Notes under the pieces: generated by a model | Told to the model about the DNA's origin: nothing | Seen by the model: the letters and a program-made list of their open reading frames with translations, nothing else | Database searches by the model: none | Translations under genes and position numbers: made by a program | Shown here: in pieces, positions 9,216-17,707 of the stretch | Position numbering within the stretch: position 1 is the first letter of the stretch | Layout of the letters: each line of letters opens with the position of its first letter | NCBI GenBank assembly: GCA_900542295.1 | Contig: UQNJ01000012.1 | Coordinates: forward strand, 8,233-72,232 | Reading direction: 5' to 3' | Length of the DNA: 64,000 nt | Source of the DNA: an uncultured Eubacteriales bacterium | Lineage (GTDB): Bacteria; Bacillota; Clostridia; Peptostreptococcales; Anaerovoracaceae

Positions 9216-10232
9216 ATGGGTGTTTTAATTCTTACAAGAGAACAGATCAAGCAGGTAATAGATATGCGGGATGTACTTGAAAAAGTCAGAGATGTCTATA
9301 AGCTGAAAAGTAAAGGTGAATCTGTAATCTGGCCTCTGGTAAACTATGAATTTGAAAAAGAAAATGCTGCCATGGATATTCGTTCCGGTTATGTAATGGG
9401 AAATGAGCAGCTTCATGGATTAAAAATGCTGAATAATTTCCCTGCAAACACAGAAAAAGGATTGCCTCCTTTTAACGGCCTGATGATGGTATACGACTCC
9501 AACACCGGAATGCCGATAGGAATCATGGACGCATCATATATAACATGTATGAGAACAGGAGCGGCAGGAGCTATAGGTGTAGACGCACTGGCTCGGAAAG
9601 ACGCCAAGACATTGATGATTTTGGGCGCAGGAAAGCAGGCGCCTTTCCAGATCGCCGCAACTCTCATATTGAGACCTCAGATAAATAAGGTTTATATAGT
9701 TGACCCGGTCAACTATCCTCAAGCTATTGCTCTTGCAAACAGAATTGAGCAGCAGTTGAAGGAAGAATTCGATGTAGATGCTTCCGGAGTTTCATTTATC
9801 GCAGAGGAACATGCGGAAACAGCTGTCAGAGAGGCAGACGCTGTTATAACTGTTACACGAGCTACAAAACCTATGATTATGAATGACTGGGTTAAACCCG
9901 GAACTCATTTCAGCTGCCTGGGCTCCGATATGGAAGGCAAGGAAGAATTAGACGAGAATATATTTATCGGAGCCAGGGTATATGCTGATGATATTGCACA
10001 GTGTGTACGTGTAGGTGAGATGGAAATACCTATAGCAAAAGGTACCTTCAGAAAAGAAGATATAGTCGGCGAAATAGGAGATCTGTTAATCAATGATGTT
10101 AAAGGCAGAGAAAACGATGCCCAAACGACTATTTTCGATGCTACAGGGCTGTATATCTTAGATCTGGCAGCAGCTAAGGTAGCTATAGCAAATGCCAAGG
10201 CGGCAAATATGGGTATAGAAATCGATATGTAG
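9216..10232 (+). CDS. ornithine cyclodeaminase / mu-crystallin family enzyme
   Basis: A 338-residue NAD(P)-dependent enzyme of the OCD/mu-crystallin family, which includes ornithine cyclodeaminase, alanine dehydrogenase and ketimine reductases. The Rossmann loop is LMILGAGKQAPFQ, preceded by the substrate-site segment GLKMLNNFP and the conserved CMRTGAAGA. The exact substrate cannot be read from sequence. It is translated from an AAAGGATGTG site and followed 31 bases later by a PLP aminotransferase. The pair likely works on the same amino acid, under the divergent PucR regulator. Confidence 0.85.
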   Translation: MGVLILTREQIKQVIDMRDVLEKVRDVYKLKSKGESVIWPLVNYEFEKENAAMDIRSGYVMGNEQLHGLKMLNNFPANTEKGLPPFNGLMMVYDSNTGMPIGIMDASYITCMRTGAAGAIGVDALARKDAKTLMILGAGKQAPFQIAATLILRPQINKVYIVDPVNYPQAIALANRIEQQLKEEFDVDASGVSFIAEEHAETAVREADAVITVTRATKPMIMNDWVKPGTHFSCLGSDMEGKEELDENIFIGARVYADDIAQCVRVGEMEIPIAKGTFRKEDIVGEIGDLLINDVKGRENDAQTTIFDATGLYILDLAAAKVAIANAKAANMGIEIDM

Positions 10233-10263
10233 AGATGTAAGTGATTTAAAGGAGGAAAACAAA

Positions 10264-11409
10264 ATGAAATTAGCTTGGTTTGGAGTAGAAGAATGGCTTA
10301 ACCCGATGGATTCAAAGGCAAAGATAAATCTGGGAAGCAGCTGTGTCAAAGCTTTTACAATGGATGAACTTTTCAGAGTTACAGGACAGGACGAACAGGC
10401 TTTTTTGAAAGATATGGAAACTATGAGTCTTCATTATCATCATGGAGACGCCACAGGTGCGCCAAGAGTAAAGGCCGCTGTTGCAGGTATATATCCTAAG
10501 GGAGATGTAAAACCTGAGCATGTGATGATGGTTCATGGAGGAACAGGAGCTAACGATATAGTTATAATGGGTCTCCTGGAGCCCGGTGACAACCATGTTG
10601 TAGTTAAGCCTTCATATCAGCAGCATTATGATATTTCAAAATCTATAGGAATCGAGACAAGAATAGTGCAGCTTAAGGAAGAGGAAGATTACAAGCTTGA
10701 TTTCGATGCACTCAGAGCAGCATGTGACCAAAACACTAAGCTTATAACTCTTACCAATCCAAACAACCCTATCGGAATCACTCTTTATGAGGAAGATTTA
10801 AGAAAGATTGTTGAAATTGCAAAAGAATTTGATGCATACATACTTTGCGATGAAATGTACAGAGGTATGGATGAAACATATATGCCGTCTATAGTAGATT
10901 TCGGATATGACAAGGCAATATCGGTAAGCAGCTTGTCTAAGATGTTCTCCATGGCAGGAACAAGAATCGGCTGGATTATATGTAAAGATAAAGAAGTTTA
11001 CGAAGAATTTAAGACAAGAAGATCATATAATACTATTTGCTGCGGTATAATCGATGAGATTATAGGTGCCGTTGCACTGGAAAATTACGAAAAAGTATGG
11101 GCAAGAGCCAGAGGAATTCTTGCTCCAAACAAGAAAATCGTAGAGGATTGGGTAAAGACACAGCCACATCTTAGCCTCAAGGGTGATTCTAAGGGAACAA
11201 CTTGCCTCATAAAGTATGATTACGATGTGGATTCTGAAACTTTGGCAAAGGATGCAATGGAAGACCCAAGAAAGATTCTTTTTGTTCCCGGAGATTACTT
11301 CGATATGCCGGGAACTATCAGAGTAGGATATGGTGCATTCGGAGATACACAGACTCTTAAAGACGGCTTGGCTGAATTTGGAGAATATCTTAAGAAATGG
11401 GAAAAATAA
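10264..11409 (+). CDS. class I/II PLP-dependent aminotransferase
   Basis: A fold-type I aminotransferase of 381 residues. The PLP Schiff-base lysine is Lys226 in SVSSLSKMFSM. The TNPNNPIG loop is at 164-171, Asp196 (in CDEMYR) should contact the PLP nitrogen, and RIGW follows the lysine. It forms an operon with the preceding cyclodeaminase-like gene (31-base gap, GGAGG site). Substrate is not determinable; related proteins act on basic or branched amino acids. A strong bidirectional terminator follows. Confidence 0.88.
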   Translation: MKLAWFGVEEWLNPMDSKAKINLGSSCVKAFTMDELFRVTGQDEQAFLKDMETMSLHYHHGDATGAPRVKAAVAGIYPKGDVKPEHVMMVHGGTGANDIVIMGLLEPGDNHVVVKPSYQQHYDISKSIGIETRIVQLKEEEDYKLDFDALRAACDQNTKLITLTNPNNPIGITLYEEDLRKIVEIAKEFDAYILCDEMYRGMDETYMPSIVDFGYDKAISVSSLSKMFSMAGTRIGWIICKDKEVYEEFKTRRSYNTICCGIIDEIIGAVALENYEKVWARARGILAPNKKIVEDWVKTQPHLSLKGDSKGTTCLIKYDYDVDSETLAKDAMEDPRKILFVPGDYFDMPGTIRVGYGAFGDTQTLKDGLAEFGEYLKKWEK

Positions 11410-11507
11410 ATCAGCTGATCATAAAATTATAAATAAATAAATAAACACACACACTCTAAAACGGATGTAAAATAAGTCCAGTTTCATAACCTTACAAATT
11501 TTATGAC

Positions 11508-11544
11508 AATACAAAACCCGCTCTAATTGAGCGGGTTTTGTATT
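11508..11544 (+). terminator. bidirectional terminator
   Basis: A perfect 16-bp stem (AATACAAAACCCGCTC with its complement) around a 5-base loop, with T-runs on the downstream side. It lies between the aminotransferase and the convergent aldo/keto reductase gene. Confidence 0.9.
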
Positions 11545-11559
11545 TGTTTTTAAATGTAT

Positions 11560-12714
11560 TTATTCTCCTGCTTCTTTTAACTCTGAATTTTTTGCGGCAA
11601 TTTCCTGAAGTTTATCTATAATGTTAATCTTTTGCGGGCAATGAGATTCACAATTACCGCACTTGAGACAATAGTTGCCGTTGGCGCCAAGTTTTTCGTA
11701 TTCGGCTGACAGAGAACCCCAGATCCAGTGGAAGCCTTTGGCGGCGGCTTCATTATACCATTTGAATATTTCAGGTATTTTGATTCCGGCAGGGCATTCG
11801 TCACAGTAATTGCATCCCGTACAAGGCACAATTATGTCAGAATTAAGAGTTTTGGCAGCTTCAGGGATTGCAGTCAGCTGGCAGTCAGTAAGAAGTGGAC
11901 CTGAGAAAGTCTTTATGTTATCCTCCATCTGAGCAACTGTTGACATGCCGGAAAGCGTACATACGACTCCCTCAAGGTGCTCCGCATATCTCAAGGCATA
12001 AGATGCATAGGAAACACCCGGCTGACCTGCATCTTCGGAGGCCTTATCAAGAATATGGCGAACAGCCGGACTTGGAATGTTTGCAAGCATTCCTCCACGC
12101 ACCGGCTCCATTACAATTATAGGCTTGTTGTATTTTCTTGCTACATGGTACAAAGCCCGGGCGTCTTTGAATTCCCAGTCAAAGTAATTAAGCTGTATTT
12201 GAACGAACTCCAAAACGTCATTGTATTTACTCAGTATTTCTTCAAGCAGTTCCGGCTGGCAGTGAACGGAAAAGCCTATATGACGGGCTTTGCCGGAAGC
12301 CTTTTTCTCTTTAATGAAGTCTATCAGATTAAGTTTCTGTATATTTGGCCATGTTGCTTCATCCACATTGTGAAGCAGATAGAAGTCAAAATATTCAACA
12401 TTACATTTTTGCAGCTGCTCAGCAAAAATGGCTTCTGCATCTTCTGTACTCATACATAGCCAAGTAGGAAGCTTATCCGCCAACATATATGAATTACGGG
12501 GATATTTGGAAATTACTTTTCCGCAGAAGTTTTCCGATTCTCCCTGATGATAACGGTAAGCAGTATCGAAATAGGTGATTCCGCCGTTCATTGCCTTGGC
12601 AACCATTTCCCCGCCACATTCGTAATCTATGGAACCATCCGGTTTCATAGGCAGTCTCATAGTGCCAAAACCGAGAGATGAAAGTTTTAAATCTTGAAAA
12701 TCATTGTATCTCAT
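11560..12714 (-). CDS. aldo/keto reductase with C-terminal 4Fe-4S domain
   Basis: An aldo/keto reductase TIM barrel with the Asp/Tyr/Lys/His set visible: FDTAYRYHQGESE, LADKLP and FYLLHNVD. The C-terminal ferredoxin-like segment has CTGCNYCDECPAGI and CLKCGNCESHCPQKI, which should bind one or two 4Fe-4S clusters. This architecture is common in anaerobes and suggests ferredoxin-linked reduction of a carbonyl compound. The start at 12714 has an AGGAGG site; the frame runs further upstream to 12771 without a better site. It is monocistronic. Confidence 0.9.
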   Translation of the reverse strand: MRYNDFQDLKLSSLGFGTMRLPMKPDGSIDYECGGEMVAKAMNGGITYFDTAYRYHQGESENFCGKVISKYPRNSYMLADKLPTWLCMSTEDAEAIFAEQLQKCNVEYFDFYLLHNVDEATWPNIQKLNLIDFIKEKKASGKARHIGFSVHCQPELLEEILSKYNDVLEFVQIQLNYFDWEFKDARALYHVARKYNKPIIVMEPVRGGMLANIPSPAVRHILDKASEDAGQPGVSYASYALRYAEHLEGVVCTLSGMSTVAQMEDNIKTFSGPLLTDCQLTAIPEAAKTLNSDIIVPCTGCNYCDECPAGIKIPEIFKWYNEAAAKGFHWIWGSLSAEYEKLGANGNYCLKCGNCESHCPQKINIIDKLQEIAAKNSELKEAGE

Positions 12715-12976
12715 ATATATAATCCTCCTTGATAATTCAATGATAACACACAAAAAAAAAATAGTAAACATGATTTTCCCCAGGCAGATAAGGTATAGAC
12801 TTTCGGGAATTTACTGTAGCTTATATCTGATACATAACTGTATACTGTTTCTCTGTATATCTGCGGTAAAGAGAGGATAGAAACAAACTGTATATCTAAA
12901 AATAAAAGAAAATGTATATTTAAACATGTACAGAGCGGAAGTATAATATATGTGAGATTAAATTGAGGAGGGTTAT

Positions 12977-13498
12977 ATGAAATCTAAAGATACATTCAGT
13001 GTTGCATATACAGCGCTTATGGCGGCTGTAGTATTTGTAGCCACATACCTGATAAAGATACCAAATCCCGTAACAGGTGGGTATAGTCATATGGGAGACT
13101 GTATGATATTTCTGGCTGTTGTTATTCTTGGCCGCAGAGACGGGGCTATAGCGGCATCTATAGGAGGAGCTTTGTCCGATCTTCTGGCAGGAGCTGCTGC
13201 CTGGATAGTGCCTACACTTGTTATAAAGTTTATTATGGCATTTATAATGGGAACCATAATCCTTAAGGAACCGATGAATACAAAGAGACAGTTTGTCGGC
13301 GCAGCAGCAGGAGGGATTTTTCAGATGGTTTCCTATACTGTTGTAAAAATTGTGCTTATAGGTATCGGTCCGGCTGTTATGTCTATACCTAATGTGACAA
13401 TTCAGACCGGTGTAGGAATAATTCTGTTCATGGTTTTGGTAAAAATCTTATCGAATCATGCAGCAGGAATTTTCAGGATGCGAGGTGAAACAAGATGA
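12977..13498 (+). CDS. ECF transporter substrate-binding S component
   Basis: A 173-residue integral membrane protein with about six hydrophobic segments. The N-terminal AYTALMAAVVFVATYLIKIP and the GDCMIFLAVVILGRRDGAIAA region are typical of ECF-type vitamin or cofactor S components. No EcfT or EcfA gene is nearby, so it would use a shared energizing module. The ATG is preceded by GAGGAGGG and by a TATAAT-like box near 12945. Its stop overlaps the ATG of the amidohydrolase by four bases, so the two probably act on one nutrient. The substrate is unknown. Confidence 0.82.
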   Translation: MKSKDTFSVAYTALMAAVVFVATYLIKIPNPVTGGYSHMGDCMIFLAVVILGRRDGAIAASIGGALSDLLAGAAAWIVPTLVIKFIMAFIMGTIILKEPMNTKRQFVGAAAGGIFQMVSYTVVKIVLIGIGPAVMSIPNVTIQTGVGIILFMVLVKILSNHAAGIFRMRGETR

Positions 13499-14208
13499 AA
13501 AAGATAGACGCACATGCGCATATCGGCTATATAGGCGGCTGGGCAGATGTGGGAATTACGGAGAATCAGCTGCTTGAGCAAATGGAAAAGTTTGATATAG
13601 AAAAAACAGCTCTCTGCTGTGAAGATAATGAATTAACGCTTGAAGTAATGGAAAGGCATCCGGGAAGAATAATCGGTTGTATATATGTTAACCCCTTCAA
13701 TTTGCAGTCGGTGGAAAATATGGAGAAGTATGCAGGAAAAGGATTTTCGGCCGTGAAGCTTAATCCGCTGAGACATGCATATTGTGCCGATGGAGACTTA
13801 GTTGATCCTATTATGGAGAAAGCGTATAAATTAAGTTTGCCTGTATGTATACACAGCGGTCACCCTCCGTATTCTTTACCATGGCAGATAGGACTTCTAT
13901 CAGAAAGACATCCTCAGGTCAAGATTATGATGATACATATGGGGCATGGGCATGGGGTATATATAGATGCCGCTATTAAGATGGCAAGAAAGTTTCCTAA
14001 TATTTACCTTGAAATGTCCGGTATGCCGATGCCTTCAAAAATAAAAGAGGCTTACGGAACTGTTGGCAAGCATAGAATAATGTTTGGAACAGATACTCCT
14101 TTTCATCATCCAAGCGTAGAAATACAAAAAATTCTCGTAAGCGGAGTGGGTGATGAGGGAGTTCAGCGTATATTTTATAATAACGCCGAAGAATTTTTCG
14201 GATTGTAG
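13495..14208 (+). CDS. amidohydrolase-family metal-dependent hydrolase
   Basis: A 237-residue TIM-barrel hydrolase of the amidohydrolase 2 group. Metal-binding elements are DAHAHIGY near residue 4, a His pair in CIHSGHPP, the HMGHGHG segment and FGTDTPF, with the Asp expected to activate water. The family includes decarboxylases and lactonases, so the reaction is not fixed. Overlap with the ECF S-component (ATGA) suggests it processes the imported compound. A clear terminator follows. Confidence 0.85.
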   Translation: MKKIDAHAHIGYIGGWADVGITENQLLEQMEKFDIEKTALCCEDNELTLEVMERHPGRIIGCIYVNPFNLQSVENMEKYAGKGFSAVKLNPLRHAYCADGDLVDPIMEKAYKLSLPVCIHSGHPPYSLPWQIGLLSERHPQVKIMMIHMGHGHGVYIDAAIKMARKFPNIYLEMSGMPMPSKIKEAYGTVGKHRIMFGTDTPFHHPSVEIQKILVSGVGDEGVQRIFYNNAEEFFGL

Positions 14209-14237
14209 ATGTTAATTTAAACGATAGAAAATAATAT

Positions 14238-14276
14238 AAAGCAAAGACTTTTGTATATTGTCTTTGCTTTTGTTTT
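14238..14276 (+). terminator. terminator after amidohydrolase
   Basis: An 11-bp stem (AAAGCAAAGAC with GTCTTTGCTTT) with an 11-base loop, followed by a T-run. Confidence 0.85.
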
Positions 14277-14338
14277 TTTGACAGCTGTGGTACAATATCA
14301 AAAAAGGAATTGAGATTATTTACAGAAAGGCGGATAGT

Positions 14339-16144
14339 ATGAGTTTTGAAATCTTTGACAAAACAATTCAGCTCACAGATATGTATACGGCAAGTGTGAG
14401 ATGGATATTTGTCTTATTGGCACTGTACATATTGATAAGGTCTATAAAATCTCTTTTGCAGACTAAAAACCCTTCAGAAGTATGGGCTTATATGAATATG
14501 AAGATATTAAGAACCAATGATGAAGGTATTCCCGTTGAATCGGAAGAAATAAGCATGCCCATAACTCATTGGGAAAGTGTAATAGGAAGAGATAAGAACT
14601 GCGACATTTCTATTCAGGACCCTGCATTGTCACGCAATCACGGAATACTGATGCGGGATACGAAAGGAAACTGGACATACAGGGACTTGGGCTCAAAAAA
14701 CGGAACACTGATTAACGGTGAGGAAGTCGGAAGCGCAGTAGGACAGAGGCGCAGCGCCAAAAGCAAGAAGAGTAAGATAGGGCAGATGGGGCATGCCGTA
14801 AGTGTTGAATATGGGGACATAATACAGGCAGGACTTACAGAAATGATTCTGATGCCCATAAGTGTGGAAGAAAAGAACAATAATACGGCAATGCGGCGTC
14901 TGGATACACACTTTATGACGGCAGGACCATCTCTTGCGGCGCTTGTGCTGTTTCAGATTTTAACGGCATTTCAGCTATGGATTGCTCTTGGTGAAGAGTA
15001 CTACACTCAGGTGTTTTTCTCTATGGGAGGGCTTACCGTGATAATGCTTGCATATTTTGCTGTTATGCGTGGCTTGGGGAATACTGCTTTTGAAATGGAA
15101 ACAATAGCTTTTTTCCTTTCCACCTTGAGCATGGCGGTGGTAGCTTCTTCGGCTCCCGAAAGTATGTTTAAGCAATTTATTGCCATAACTCTCGGCGCCG
15201 GGGCAATGATAATAATGTGTATAATACTCAGAAACCTTGACCGAACAAAGAAACTGAGATGGGTGCTGCTTATAGGGGCAGCGATACTGCTCATAGCCAA
15301 TCTGACAATAGGAACGTTCAGCTATGGTGCAAAGAATTGGATAAGTATAGGAGGCTTTTCCTTCCAGCCGTCGGAAATAGTAAAGGTTGTGTTTATCTGG
15401 ATAGGAGCAGCCACCCTTGATGAGCTTTATGAGAAAAAGAATCTTATGGTATTCATGATTTTTTCCGTATACTGTTTTGGATGTCTGGGGCTCATGGGTG
15501 ATTTTGGAACGGCAATAATATTTTTCGTTACATTTTTGATAATATCATTCCTCAGGAGCGGAGATTTCTCAAAGCTGGTTTTGATGGTTGGAGCTGCTGC
15601 GGTAGGTGGATTTATGATACTACGATTTAAGCCTTATATCGCAAACAGATTTGCCTCATGGACTCATGTATGGGATGCTGCAATGGTTGACGGTGCAGGC
15701 TTTCAGCAGAGCAGAACCATGAGTGCGGCTGCAAGCGGAGGGCTTGTCGGTGTAGGCGCAGGTGAAGGCTGGCTCGAAAGTGTTCCTGCGGCTGACACAG
15801 ATATGGTTTTCGGCATGCTCATAGAGGAATGGGGATTTATAATTGCTGTACTTGCAGTGTTGTCCATAGTGACATTATCTGTGTTTGCTTACAGAGCAAT
15901 ATTTGCGGGCAGGTCGACTTATTATACCATAGCCGCATGCGGAGCTATGTCCATGTTCATATTCCAGACCACGCTTAATGTGTTCGGATGTGTTGATCTG
16001 CTGCCATTTACCGGTGTGACTTTCCCGTTTGTGTCCAATGGCGGAACAAGTATGATGGTTTCGTGGGCACTTCTTGCCTTTCTAAAAGCGGCAGATACAA
16101 GAGAGCGAGCCAGTATTGCAGTAAAGGCAGGTGGTAAGATATGA
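14339..16144 (+). CDS. FHA-domain fused to FtsW/RodA/SpoVE-family glycosyltransferase
   Basis: A 601-residue fusion. One N-terminal membrane segment (about 20-40) is followed by a cytoplasmic FHA domain (about 75-165) with phosphothreonine-binding residues in IGRDKNC, SRNHG (98-102) and SKNGT. About ten membrane segments then form a SEDS polymerase, with SFQPSEIVKV, MGDFGTAI and FPFVSNGGTSM visible. SEDS proteins polymerise lipid II and pair with class B PBPs, and the next gene overlaps it by four bases and is such a PBP. The FHA domain suggests control by Ser/Thr phosphorylation; no kinase gene is in the window. Confidence 0.92.
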   Translation: MSFEIFDKTIQLTDMYTASVRWIFVLLALYILIRSIKSLLQTKNPSEVWAYMNMKILRTNDEGIPVESEEISMPITHWESVIGRDKNCDISIQDPALSRNHGILMRDTKGNWTYRDLGSKNGTLINGEEVGSAVGQRRSAKSKKSKIGQMGHAVSVEYGDIIQAGLTEMILMPISVEEKNNNTAMRRLDTHFMTAGPSLAALVLFQILTAFQLWIALGEEYYTQVFFSMGGLTVIMLAYFAVMRGLGNTAFEMETIAFFLSTLSMAVVASSAPESMFKQFIAITLGAGAMIIMCIILRNLDRTKKLRWVLLIGAAILLIANLTIGTFSYGAKNWISIGGFSFQPSEIVKVVFIWIGAATLDELYEKKNLMVFMIFSVYCFGCLGLMGDFGTAIIFFVTFLIISFLRSGDFSKLVLMVGAAAVGGFMILRFKPYIANRFASWTHVWDAAMVDGAGFQQSRTMSAAASGGLVGVGAGEGWLESVPAADTDMVFGMLIEEWGFIIAVLAVLSIVTLSVFAYRAIFAGRSTYYTIAACGAMSMFIFQTTLNVFGCVDLLPFTGVTFPFVSNGGTSMMVSWALLAFLKAADTRERASIAVKAGGKI

Positions 16145-17448
16145 AGAAAATGGAAGGGAGAGCTATGCTGTGTCTCCTTTTATCGGCGGTTCTTGTAATA
16201 GGAACGGTGATATTTGGAGTGAGATTTGTTCGTGACGGAGATGAATGGGCATCTTTTTATGCCAACGCTCATGTTTATTCCGGCGGCAAATTGGCAGTCG
16301 GAACAGTATACGACAGGAACGGGGAAATACTTCTTAAAAATGACAGCGAAGGGCCTCATTATAATGATGACAGCGTTGTAAGAAAAGCGACCATGCAGGT
16401 AGTGGGAGACCCTGATATGAATGTATCGACAGGAGTAAATTACGCTTTCAGAAAGGAAATAATCGGATATAACATTTTGACCGGAAGCAACGGATTTTTG
16501 TTTGCTGACAACAGAGAAGTTAATTTAACCATAGATGCGGAAGTTTCCGGAGTTGCTTATGAAGCATTGGGAAATCGTGACGGCTTTGTGGGAGTATATA
16601 ATTGGAAAACAGGCGAAATAATATGTATGGTAAGTAAACCTACATATGACCCTGCATATCCGGAGCAGGCGAAAGATGCGGAGTCAGGATCTTATATAAA
16701 TAAGGTGCTTTCTGCTGCTGCAACGCCCGGATCTACATTTAAGCTTGTTACTACAGCAGCTGCAATAGAAAATAAACCTGACCTTGACAGCTGGTCTTTC
16801 AGATGCAGCGGAACACATATTATAGACGGTGAAAAAGTCACCTGTCAAAGTGCTCATGGTAATGTTGACATATATGGAGCCTTATCGAAATCGTGTAATT
16901 GTGCTTATGCCGCATTGACTCTTGAACTTGGAAGTGATGTGATGAACAGCATGGTTGAGCAGCTGAGACTTACAGACTCATATGATATAAACGGGATTAA
17001 ATCCATGCCGGGTACTTTTAATTTCGATACATATAATATAAATCTGGGATGGGCAGGTGTAGGACAGTTTGAAGATAAAGTGAATCCGCTTTCGATGATG
17101 GTATATATGGGTTCGATAGCCGGTGGTGGAAGTGCGGCGTCTCCTGTTTTGAAAATGGGAAGTTCCTCAGAAACGGTTGAACTGATCGATTCCGATACGG
17201 CGCTTAAAATGGACGCTCTGATGCGAAATAATGTAACCTCCAATTACGGTGACGGAAACTATCCGGGACTGGAGCTGAGGGCAAAGTCCGGAACTGCCGA
17301 AGGTGGCCCGGGCCGCTCGCCGGATGCCTGGTTCTGCGGTTATTCCGGCGATTTCGCCTTTGTGGTCTGCGTCGAGAAAGGCGGCTACGGCTCTGCCGTA
17401 GCGGGCCCAGTGGCAAATAAGGTTTTGCAGGCGATAGCGGCAAAATGA
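16141..17448 (+). CDS. class B-like penicillin-binding protein (transpeptidase)
   Basis: A 435-residue membrane-anchored D,D-transpeptidase. It has an N-terminal anchor (about 8-28), the active-site motif STFK at 198-201, SCN at 251-253 and KSGT at 382-385. The size and short N-terminal domain resemble PbpA partners of RodA in Actinobacteria and some Clostridia. The start overlaps the SEDS gene, so the two proteins likely work as one wall-synthesis complex. The last 50 or so codons, from about 17285, are much richer in G and C than the rest of the gene. Confidence 0.92.
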   Translation: MKKMEGRAMLCLLLSAVLVIGTVIFGVRFVRDGDEWASFYANAHVYSGGKLAVGTVYDRNGEILLKNDSEGPHYNDDSVVRKATMQVVGDPDMNVSTGVNYAFRKEIIGYNILTGSNGFLFADNREVNLTIDAEVSGVAYEALGNRDGFVGVYNWKTGEIICMVSKPTYDPAYPEQAKDAESGSYINKVLSAAATPGSTFKLVTTAAAIENKPDLDSWSFRCSGTHIIDGEKVTCQSAHGNVDIYGALSKSCNCAYAALTLELGSDVMNSMVEQLRLTDSYDINGIKSMPGTFNFDTYNINLGWAGVGQFEDKVNPLSMMVYMGSIAGGGSAASPVLKMGSSSETVELIDSDTALKMDALMRNNVTSNYGDGNYPGLELRAKSGTAEGGPGRSPDAWFCGYSGDFAFVVCVEKGGYGSAVAGPVANKVLQAIAAK

Positions 17449-17457
17449 CAGATTTAA

Positions 17458-17510
17458 AAATTCCCCCTCCGGTGTGATAGGAAAAGCTGATGTTGCATCG
17501 GAGGGGATTT
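17458..17510 (+). terminator. terminator after PBP gene
   Basis: An inverted repeat (AAATTCCCCCTCCG with CGGAGGGGATTT) around a 25-base loop, with T-rich sequence downstream. It separates the cell-wall pair from the surface-protein gene. Confidence 0.75.
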
Positions 17511-17598
17511 GTATTTGAGATAAATAACTCACAATTTACATCTGTAAATATATATTAAAATATTTTTTGGATAATATTTTTTAAAAAAGATAATTGTG

Positions 17599-17629
17599 TT
17601 GACAATTTTTCATGGGGGGGGGGTATACT
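17599..17629 (+). promoter_or_regulatory. promoter with G10 tract in its spacer (likely phase-variable)
   Basis: TTGACA (17599-17604) and TATACT (17624-17629) are separated by 19 bp, of which the last ten are G (17614-17623). Eight G would give the optimal 17-bp spacer. The tract lies about 80 bp upstream of the ATG at 17708. Repeat-tract slippage in this position is an established on/off mechanism for surface genes in other bacteria; its operation here is inferred. Confidence 0.75.
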
Positions 17630-17707
17630 GAAAGTGAAAAATTTGACAGTAATTGTAGGGTGAGAAAGCTCAGCTGCAACATACGACAAGAAAGGAGCCG
17701 TTTTATT

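Noticed and set aside
12780..12960. Possible riboswitch before the ECF S-component
   Set aside because: I could not recognise any known aptamer core; only a plausible promoter near 12945.
14278..14296. TTGACA followed by TACAAT before the FHA-SEDS gene
   Set aside because: Spacer is only seven bases, so the two boxes cannot form one promoter.
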